DNA of 64,000 bases from UBA7477 sp045602925 (GTDB lineage Bacteria > Bacillota > Clostridia > Oscillospirales > Ruminococcaceae). The position numbers and the translations under genes were made by a program. Of this stretch, positions 24,974 through 31,410 are shown in pieces (position 1 is the first letter of the stretch; the number at the start of each line of letters is the position of its first letter). Where the stretch lies: assembly GCA_045602925.1 (NCBI GenBank), contig JAZSCN010000010.1, forward strand, positions 9,960 to 73,959, in the 5' to 3' direction. The notes beneath the pieces were generated by a model. The model made no database searches. It saw only the letters and a program-made list of their open reading frames with translations, and was not told where the DNA came from.

Positions 24974-26116
24974 TTAGTTGATGAGGGACTTTTCAGTTTC
25001 CTTATCAAAGAGGTGCATTCTGTTAGGGTCAATAGCAATCTTGATGTGATCCTGAGGACGAGCTGTTGAACGAGGTGAAACTCTAGCTGTGAGGTTGATA
25101 CCTTCGCAGTTGATGTAGAGGTAAGTTTCAGCACCCATCATTTCAGTAACTTCAACTTCAGCTTCGATAACGCCTGTTGTAGCATTTTCAATGAGGTCAG
25201 CTTCATCGTGGAGACACTCTGGACGAACGCCCATTACGATTTCCTGGTCAACCAGTGGCTCGAGAACTTCAGCATCAGCCTTAGCTTCTGGAACTTCTAC
25301 ATAGTACTTCTTGCCTCTTGTTGTCTTGGTGTCTTCAGAACCGAACTCAACAACGTACTTATCTTCGATCTTTCTGAGGTAAGCATCAACGAAGTTCATC
25401 TGTGGAGAACCGATAAATCCAGCAACGAACTGGTTAACAGGATTCTGGTAGAGGTTTGTAGGTGAGTCAATCTGCTGAATGTAACCGTCCTTCATAACTA
25501 CGATTCTGTCACCCATTGTCATAGCTTCTGTCTGGTCGTGTGTTACGTAGATAAATGTTGTACCGAGCTTCTTGTGGAGCTTAGCAATCTCAGTTCTCAT
25601 CTGAGCTCTGAGCTTAGCGTCGAGGTTGGAAAGAGGCTCGTCGAGAAGGAATACCTGTGGCTCACGAACGATAGCACGTCCGAGCGCAACTCTCTGTCTC
25701 TGACCACCGGAGAGAGCCTTTGGCTTTCTGTCGAGGAGGTGAGCGATGTCGAGGATTCTAGCAGCTTCTTCAACCTTTCTAGCGATTTCGTCCTTAGGAA
25801 CCTTACGGAGCTTAAGACCGAATGCCATGTTTTCAAATACTGTCATGTGAGGATAGAGAGCGTAGTTCTGGAAAACCATTGCGATGTCTCTGTCCTTAGG
25901 AGCGATGTCGTTAACGAGTCTGTCACCGATGTAGAGTTCACCTTCAGTGATTTCTTCAAGACCAGCAATCATTCTGAGTGTAGTGGACTTACCACAACCA
26001 GAAGGACCAACAAGGATGATAAATTCCTTGTCCTTAATCTCGATGTTACAATCTGAAACAGCTACAACGCCGCCCGGATACTTCTTATAAATTTCTCTTA
26101 ATGATACACTTGCCAT
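24974..26116 (-). CDS. Sugar ABC transporter ATPase, MsmK/UgpC type
   Basis: 380 residues. Walker A GPSGCGKST, Q-loop VFQNYALYPHMTVFENMAFGLKLR, signature LSGGQRQRVALGRA, Walker B VFLLDEPLSNLD and the H-loop YVTHDQTEAMTMGD are intact. The C-terminal TOBE-like regulatory domain (about 240-380) includes VMGVRPECLHDE. Shared ATPases of this type often drive several CUT1 importers. The ATG at 26116 is chosen because GGGAGG lies ten bases upstream; an upstream TTG would contain the ribosome site itself. It is monocistronic, next to but outside the element that carries a sugar importer without an ATPase. Confidence 0.93.
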   Translation of the reverse strand: MASVSLREIYKKYPGGVVAVSDCNIEIKDKEFIILVGPSGCGKSTTLRMIAGLEEITEGELYIGDRLVNDIAPKDRDIAMVFQNYALYPHMTVFENMAFGLKLRKVPKDEIARKVEEAARILDIAHLLDRKPKALSGGQRQRVALGRAIVREPQVFLLDEPLSNLDAKLRAQMRTEIAKLHKKLGTTFIYVTHDQTEAMTMGDRIVVMKDGYIQQIDSPTNLYQNPVNQFVAGFIGSPQMNFVDAYLRKIEDKYVVEFGSEDTKTTRGKKYYVEVPEAKADAEVLEPLVDQEIVMGVRPECLHDEADLIENATTGVIEAEVEVTEMMGAETYLYINCEGINLTARVSPRSTARPQDHIKIAIDPNRMHLFDKETEKSLIN

Positions 26117-26279
26117 TTCTTGAGGACCTCCCAATTATTTTTTGCTAAATATAGTGTATATATCTTAGCTATGCTATTATCATAACAAATTTTAACCTTT
26201 TAAACAAGATGTTTTTTTACTAAACTTTAAAATAATCATTTATTTATATTGACGAAAAAAACGCCCTCTTTGTGAAAAA

Positions 26280-27020
26280 TCAATTTTTGCCGTCAAAAAG
26301 CCGTGCGATTTTTTCAACATCTTTGTGCATAAGTTCCAAACACTCTCCAAGGGCTAATTTTCCGTCTAAAGCGAGGTTTCCGATGTGTGTTCGCTTGAGA
26401 TAAATGACCTTGTTCCCGAGAGCCTCGAACATCTTTTTCACCTGATGAAACATACCTTCGTGGAGAATAACCTCGCACTCTGTAGGATTATCTGAACCTA
26501 TAAATTGTGCCGGCATACATTCCTCACCGGTTCGTAGGGTTATGCCGTTTTTAAATGCCTCTGAGTAACTTTCCTCGTAAGGCTTCTCGAGTCTTACAAA
26601 ATATCTCTTTGCAACGTGACTCTTTGGAGAGAGAATTCTGTGTGCAAAATCTCCGTCGTCAGTTATAAGCACAAAGCCCTCGGTGTCCTTGTCAAGCCTG
26701 CCTGCAGGGAAGAGGCCCGGGCGCATAAGCTCCTCGGGGATAAGCGATAGTACGGTTGGCGACAGCCCGTCTCTCGTCGAACACACAACACCCTGTGGCT
26801 TGTTGAGCATAATGTAGATGTGCTTTTTATATGTGATAGGCGTGCCGTCGATACATACTACTACAGCATTAGCGTCTATGCGTGCGTCAGATTTCTTTTC
26901 TATCTTGCCGTCAACGGTAACCCTGCCTTTTTTGCATAGCTCCCTTGCGTCACTTCTCGAAATATCATTTCTCTGCGACGATATAAGCTTGTCCAGTCGC
27001 ATGATGCTTTTTTCTGACAT
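26280..27020 (-). CDS. Pseudouridine synthase, RsuA/RluB family
   Basis: 246 residues. An N-terminal S4 domain (MRLDKLISSQRNDISRSDARELCKKGRVTVDG) is followed by the catalytic domain with the aspartate in AGRLDKDTEGFVLITDDG and the family motifs MLNKPQGVVCST and EVILHEGMFHQVKKMFEALGNKVIYLKR. It isomerises a uridine in ribosomal RNA; RsuA (16S U516) is the closest guess, but RluB/E/F cannot be excluded. An internal ATG seven codons in (MRLDKL) is a possible start. Confidence 0.88.
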   Translation of the reverse strand: MSEKSIMRLDKLISSQRNDISRSDARELCKKGRVTVDGKIEKKSDARIDANAVVVCIDGTPITYKKHIYIMLNKPQGVVCSTRDGLSPTVLSLIPEELMRPGLFPAGRLDKDTEGFVLITDDGDFAHRILSPKSHVAKRYFVRLEKPYEESYSEAFKNGITLRTGEECMPAQFIGSDNPTECEVILHEGMFHQVKKMFEALGNKVIYLKRTHIGNLALDGKLALGECLELMHKDVEKIARLFDGKN

Positions 27021-27127
27021 TGCTATGCCCTCCCTCCACGATATAAAAAATAACCGCCATAATTGTTCTTGGCGGCTATTACATTATTTATTATACATTA
27101 TATAGGTGGCTTTGTCAACGCTACTTA

Positions 27128-27685
27128 TTATAAGGAAGTCTTGGAATCGTCAATCTCTGAGGAGCTATCGTCTGTGCTGTCATCTGCTACTGAGCTGTCA
27201 TCAATTACAGAGCTGCCGTCGGTTTCTTTTTCATCAAGCTTTTTTAGTCCCTGCATAAAGCCATCAAGCGACGTGCTGCAAACATCTCCGCCGATAAGTT
27301 GACCGTTATATACCATAAGACTCAGCACAACGTCATTTTCGCCCGGATAGTTGTGAACAGGGTAGGAGTAGATTTCTACAGTCTTTCCCTTATACTCTTC
27401 GAGGTCAAAGCCCTGCTGCTTTTGCAGGTCGTTGTAGCTTTGATAAACCTCGTCAAATTCCTGAGGGATAATCACTATCCTGCAGGTATCGTATTCCTCA
27501 CTTGTCTCCCAGCCCAGAGAGGTAATGAACTCCTGACGCTGATGCTCGCTTGTCATACGGTAGATTGCCGCACGCTCTCTTGCTCCGTGGGAAGCGAACA
27601 AAATTGCCGCCACAGCAACACCCACTATAGATAAAATGGTTACGCCTGCCCAGAAGCTCTTGATTTTTACAGTTTTTATAAACAT
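27128..27685 (-). CDS. DUF4830-like membrane-anchored protein
   Basis: 185 residues from the ATG six bases after GCAGGG. One N-terminal transmembrane helix (about 11-29) is followed by an outer domain with FITSLGWE, RIVIIPQEFDEVYQSYNDLQKQQGFDLEEYKGKTVEIYSY and GGDVCSTSLDGFMQGL, the pattern of DUF4830. The tail is Asp/Ser-rich. No function is known for the family. It is a single gene upstream of the pseudouridine synthase on the same strand, divergent from the PurF-like gene. Confidence 0.7.
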   Translation of the reverse strand: MFIKTVKIKSFWAGVTILSIVGVAVAAILFASHGARERAAIYRMTSEHQRQEFITSLGWETSEEYDTCRIVIIPQEFDEVYQSYNDLQKQQGFDLEEYKGKTVEIYSYPVHNYPGENDVVLSLMVYNGQLIGGDVCSTSLDGFMQGLKKLDEKETDGSSVIDDSSVADDSTDDSSSEIDDSKTSL

Positions 27686-27797
27686 AATATACCCTGCCTT
27701 CTTTGAGAATTTTGTAGTAATAATTATGAAAGATAGGACGAGATTATGACAAACTGCTAAAATCTTTTGAAGTGGCAAATTACTGCCTGCCGATTAC

Positions 27798-27826
27798 TTG
27801 ATTTTGATGCGAAATTGTGGTATAAT
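27798..27826 (+). promoter_or_regulatory. SigA promoter of the PurF-like gene
   Basis: TTGATT (27798-27803), 17-base spacer, TATAAT (27821-27826). Confidence 0.75.
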
Positions 27827-27911
27827 ACGTTTGTAAAAAGCTACGAGCTTGAGTTATTACCATATCTATGGGAGGAGGACATGCTTTCTTGTGAGAGCAT
27901 GATTGTGTTTT

Positions 27912-29324
27912 ATGGGCGGATTGTTCGGTGCGGTTTCAAAAAGCGACTGCGTTTTTGATGTGTTCTTCGGAACTGACTATCATTCACATCTCGGCACAAA
28001 AAGAGCCGGCATGGTGGTTTATGATGAAAAGAAGGGCTTTGATAGGTCAATTCATAATATTGAGAATTCACCATTCAGAACTAAGTTTACCGACGAGATG
28101 AATAAAATGGTCGGTACCATCGGCATTGGCTGTATCAGCGACTATGAGCCACAGCCGATTATGGTTCGCTCTCACCTTGGTACATACGCAATTACAACAG
28201 TAGGAAGAATAAACAACTCCGATGAACTCGTCGAGCTTTTGTATAGCAAGGGCCACACACACTTCTTTGAAATGAGCGGTGGAGAAATTAACCCAACCGA
28301 GCTTTGCGCTTCTATTATAAATCAGAAGGGAAGCATCACAGAGGGTATCGCATACGCACAGGAGCTTATCGAGGGCTCAATGAGCATGCTCGTTATGACA
28401 AGTGAGGGAATATACGCTGCCCGTGACAGAGTGGGAAGAATACCTCTCGTTTTAGGGAAAAAGAATGGAAGCAATTGCGTCGCATTTGAGGATTTCTCAT
28501 TCTTCAATCTCGGCTATGAAAAGGATAGAGATTTAGGCCCGGGCGAAATCGTGTTTATGACTGCCGACGATGTAAAGACAGTCAAGGAACCGGGCAAGAA
28601 AATGAAGATTTGCACATTCCTCTGGATTTACTACGGATACCCATGCGCATCCTATGAGGGAATCAGCGTAGAGGAAGTAAGAACACGCTGTGGAGCTATG
28701 CTCGCAGGTAGAGATTTAGGCGACATCTCACCGGATATCGTAGCAGGTGTACCGGACTCAGGTACAGGTCACGCTATCGGCTATGCTAATGAGAGTGGCG
28801 TTCCTTTCGCAAGACCATTTATAAAGTATACACCAACTTGGCCACGTTCATTTATGCCACCAACACAGAAGAAGCGTAACCTCATCGCAAAGATGAAGAT
28901 GATTCCGGTAACAAAGGTTATCAAGGATAAGAGCCTTCTGCTTATAGATGACTCAATCGTAAGAGGCACACAGCTTGGCGAAACTACCCAGTTCCTCTAT
29001 GACAACGGTGCAAAGGAAGTTCACGTAAGACCTGCCTGTCCACCAATACTCTTTGGCTGTAAGTACCTTAACTTCTCGCGCTCATCCTCTGAGCTCGACC
29101 TTATCACAAGAAGAACTATCCTCGAAAGAGAAGGCGACAGAGCCGACGAAATGCTGTCTGAGTACGCTGACCCGGAAAGCAAGTGCTACCAGGAACTTTT
29201 AGAGGATATAAGAGCTAAACTCGGCTTCACAACACTTAAGTATAACAGACTCGACGATATGATAAAGGCTGTCGGAATCGACCCTGAATGCCTGTGCACA
29301 TATTGTTGGAACGGAAAAGAATAA
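27912..29324 (+). CDS. Amidophosphoribosyltransferase paralogue lacking the N-terminal catalytic Cys
   Basis: 470 residues with the PurF architecture: an N-terminal glutaminase-like domain (TDYHSHLGTKRAGM, VGRINNSDEL) and a C-terminal phosphoribosyltransferase domain with the PRPP loop LLLIDDSIVRGTQL. The start MGGLFGAVSK has Gly where PurF has the essential Cys (MCGI-type); a TTG three codons upstream would give MCFMGG, but the cysteine is then misplaced. Late cysteines (CPPILFGC, CLCTYC) recall the iron-sulfur ligands of Bacillus-type PurF. It may use ammonia, or do something else. GGAGGAGG is far from the ATG unless the CATGCT...AGCATG hairpin between them folds. Confidence 0.8.
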   Translation: MGGLFGAVSKSDCVFDVFFGTDYHSHLGTKRAGMVVYDEKKGFDRSIHNIENSPFRTKFTDEMNKMVGTIGIGCISDYEPQPIMVRSHLGTYAITTVGRINNSDELVELLYSKGHTHFFEMSGGEINPTELCASIINQKGSITEGIAYAQELIEGSMSMLVMTSEGIYAARDRVGRIPLVLGKKNGSNCVAFEDFSFFNLGYEKDRDLGPGEIVFMTADDVKTVKEPGKKMKICTFLWIYYGYPCASYEGISVEEVRTRCGAMLAGRDLGDISPDIVAGVPDSGTGHAIGYANESGVPFARPFIKYTPTWPRSFMPPTQKKRNLIAKMKMIPVTKVIKDKSLLLIDDSIVRGTQLGETTQFLYDNGAKEVHVRPACPPILFGCKYLNFSRSSSELDLITRRTILEREGDRADEMLSEYADPESKCYQELLEDIRAKLGFTTLKYNRLDDMIKAVGIDPECLCTYCWNGKE

Positions 29325-29344
29325 AAATACTAAACTAAAATTAC

Positions 29345-29386
29345 AGGAAAGCTTGACGCGTTAATCGTCGGGCTTTCCTTGTTTTT
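29345..29386 (+). terminator. Terminator of the PurF-like gene
   Basis: AGGAAAGC (29345-29352) pairs with GCTTTCCT (29372-29379), followed by TGTTTTTAT. Confidence 0.8.
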
Positions 29387-29530
29387 ATGCGTTTTTTCAA
29401 GTAATCAGCCTGCTTTGAAATATTAATTTAAGAAACACAAAATGCAAATTTTTCTGTACAATTGTCGCTCTCTACAAGTGGTATCGTTTTCAATTGTGCA
29501 ATATGCACAACGTTTAAAAAAATATTTTTT

Positions 29531-29542
29531 TCAAACGTTTGA
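29531..29542. promoter_or_regulatory. LacI-type operator candidate TCAAACGTTTGA
   Basis: A perfect 12-bp palindrome centred on AAACGTTT, six bases upstream of the -35 element of the large operon. A related ACAACGTTTAA lies about 20 bases upstream. The rest of 29387-29739 is AT-rich leader without a gene. Confidence 0.55.
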
Positions 29543-29547
29543 GAAAC

Positions 29548-29576
29548 TTGACAATAGTGCGAATAATTGATATAAT
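29548..29576 (+). promoter_or_regulatory. Consensus SigA promoter of the 13.5-kb transport operon
   Basis: TTGACA (29548-29553), 17-base spacer, TATAAT (29571-29576). The leader to the first gene is about 155 bases. Confidence 0.88.
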
Positions 29577-29739
29577 TTAAATTAGCTTAATATGGGCATT
29601 TTGAACAAAGTGCATAAATAAATCGTGTATATCGCGTCAATTTGATAGCGTTTTTAACAACCGCTATCTTTCGAGCAATATTCTGGTATTGGGCTAAAAA
29701 GTTAGGCAATATGTACAAAATTTCATAAGGAGTTTAGAT

Positions 29740-30420
29740 ATGGGAGTAATTCTTAAAGCTGATAAGATTGTCAGAGAGTTTAAAATAGGCGACGGTACAA
29801 CTGTTACTGCACTTAATAATGTCTGCATTGACATCGAAGAAGGACAGCTGACTATCCTGAGAGGCCGTTCCGGTAGCGGTAAAACAACACTTATAAATAT
29901 TCTGGGTGCACTCGATAGGCCGACGTCCGGCGAAGTCGTATTTAACGGAAAGGATATTACCAAGCTTTCCGACAAAAAGCGTGACGACCTAAGACGATAT
30001 AATATGGCGTTTGTATTCCAGTCTGTTGCACTTATTTCAAGTATGACAGCGTATGAGAATGTCGAATTCGGGCTGAGACTTGCTAATATTCCTGCAAGTG
30101 AAAGAGAAAAGCGTGCTAAGGAAGCTCTTGTTCAGGTCGGACTCGAAAAGCGTATGCACCATAGACCGAGCGAGCTCTCCGGAGGCGAACAGCAAAGAGT
30201 CGCAATTGCAAGAGCTATTTCGCATAAGCCTGAGATTGTCTTTGCCGACGAGCCGACTGCCGAGCTTGATACTAATACTGCACTGCACGTTGTTAAGCTT
30301 TTCAAGGAGCTTGTTTCAAAGCAGAAGATGACAATTATTATGACAACCCATGACCCTAGCATGATGGATATTGCTGATAGGGTATATACACTTGAGGACG
30401 GTGAGATTGTTGGAGACTAA
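29740..30420 (+). CDS. ABC transporter ATPase, LolD/MacB type
   Basis: 226 residues. Walker A GRSGSGKTT, ALDRPTSGEV, Q-loop FVFQSVALISSMTAYENVEFGL, signature LSGGEQQRVAIARA, Walker B IVFADEPTAELDT and H-loop MTTHDPSM are all intact. Such ATPases normally pair with FtsX-like permeases; none is present here, whereas four CUT1-type permeases follow in the operon. The first gene of the operon; its stop overlaps the next start. Confidence 0.9.
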   Translation: MGVILKADKIVREFKIGDGTTVTALNNVCIDIEEGQLTILRGRSGSGKTTLINILGALDRPTSGEVVFNGKDITKLSDKKRDDLRRYNMAFVFQSVALISSMTAYENVEFGLRLANIPASEREKRAKEALVQVGLEKRMHHRPSELSGGEQQRVAIARAISHKPEIVFADEPTAELDTNTALHVVKLFKELVSKQKMTIIMTTHDPSMMDIADRVYTLEDGEIVGD

Positions 30421-31351
30421 TGAAGCAATTGTAAATGACGACGTTATAATATCTTGCGATAATCTCGTTAAGATTTATAAAACAGACGAAATCGAGGTTG
30501 TTGCCCTGCAGGGACTTGACCTCGAGGTTAAAAGAGGCGAGCTTATGGCAATCGTCGGTAATTCCGGTAGCGGTAAGTCAACTCTCCTTAATATGCTCGG
30601 CGGACTCGATAAGCCGTCAGCAGGTAGCCTCTATATCGACGGCAAAAACCTTTTGAAGTTTACAGAGAACGACTATATAGATTATAAGCGAAATACAGTC
30701 GGCTTTGTGTGGCAGAATAACGCCAGAAACCTAGTTCCGTATCTGACAGCATTACAGAATGTAGAAATGCCAATGCTTCTGAAGGGCGCTAAGGAAAAGC
30801 GAGAAAGAGCTACATACCTTCTCAAGAAGGTTGGACTCGAAAAAAGAATGAACAGCCGACTCGACCAGATGTCCGGTGGTGAACAGCAAAGAGTCGCAAT
30901 TGCAATAGCACTCTCCAATAAGCCGAAGATACTGCTAGCCGACGAACCTACAGGCTCGGTTGACTCTAAAACCTCAGCAGCTATCCTCGATATATTCAAG
31001 GAGCTTAATAAATCAGAGGGAATCACTATTGTAATAGTTACCCACGACGTGAAGCTCGCAAAGCATATCGACCGTGTCGTTGCAATCCGTGACGGAAGAA
31101 CAAGCTCTGAGATAATTAGGAAGCGTAGCTACGCCGAGGACTTAAGCGAGCTTGAGAACGAAGAAAACCTCTCGAAAGAGCAGGAGCAGGAAGAAGAGAT
31201 TGTTCAAGAGGAACTTGCCGTTCTCGATAGAGCAGGCCGAGTACAGCTCCCAAGAGAATATCTCGATGCACTCGAGATAAAGGGCGGCTCAAAGGTAAAG
31301 GTCGAGCTTTCAGAAGAAAAGGACCGTATAGTAGTCTTTAAATCCAAGTAA
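30410..31351 (+). CDS. ABC transporter ATPase (LolD type) with C-terminal AbrB-like domain
   Basis: 313 residues from TTG at 30410, which overlaps the end of the upstream ATPase by 11 bases. The ABC domain (about 12-235) has GNSGSGKST, FVWQNNARNLVPYLTALQNVEMP, MSGGEQQRVAIAIA, ILLADEPTGSVDS and VTHDVKLA. After an acidic linker (SKEQEQEEEIVQEE) the last 45 residues read LDRAGRVQLPREYLDALEIKGGSKVKVEL, the pattern of a SpoVT/AbrB swapped-hairpin domain. An ABC ATPase fused to such a domain is unusual; it could dimerise the subunit or bind DNA. An in-frame ATG 13 codons earlier lies inside the previous gene and is less likely. Confidence 0.85.
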   Translation: METNEAIVNDDVIISCDNLVKIYKTDEIEVVALQGLDLEVKRGELMAIVGNSGSGKSTLLNMLGGLDKPSAGSLYIDGKNLLKFTENDYIDYKRNTVGFVWQNNARNLVPYLTALQNVEMPMLLKGAKEKRERATYLLKKVGLEKRMNSRLDQMSGGEQQRVAIAIALSNKPKILLADEPTGSVDSKTSAAILDIFKELNKSEGITIVIVTHDVKLAKHIDRVVAIRDGRTSSEIIRKRSYAEDLSELENEENLSKEQEQEEEIVQEELAVLDRAGRVQLPREYLDALEIKGGSKVKVELSEEKDRIVVFKSK

Positions 31352-31410
31352 TCTGCAACAAGCAAGCTTTTATAAAAGCGTATATGGCAAATACAGAAAG
31401 GTGGATAAAT

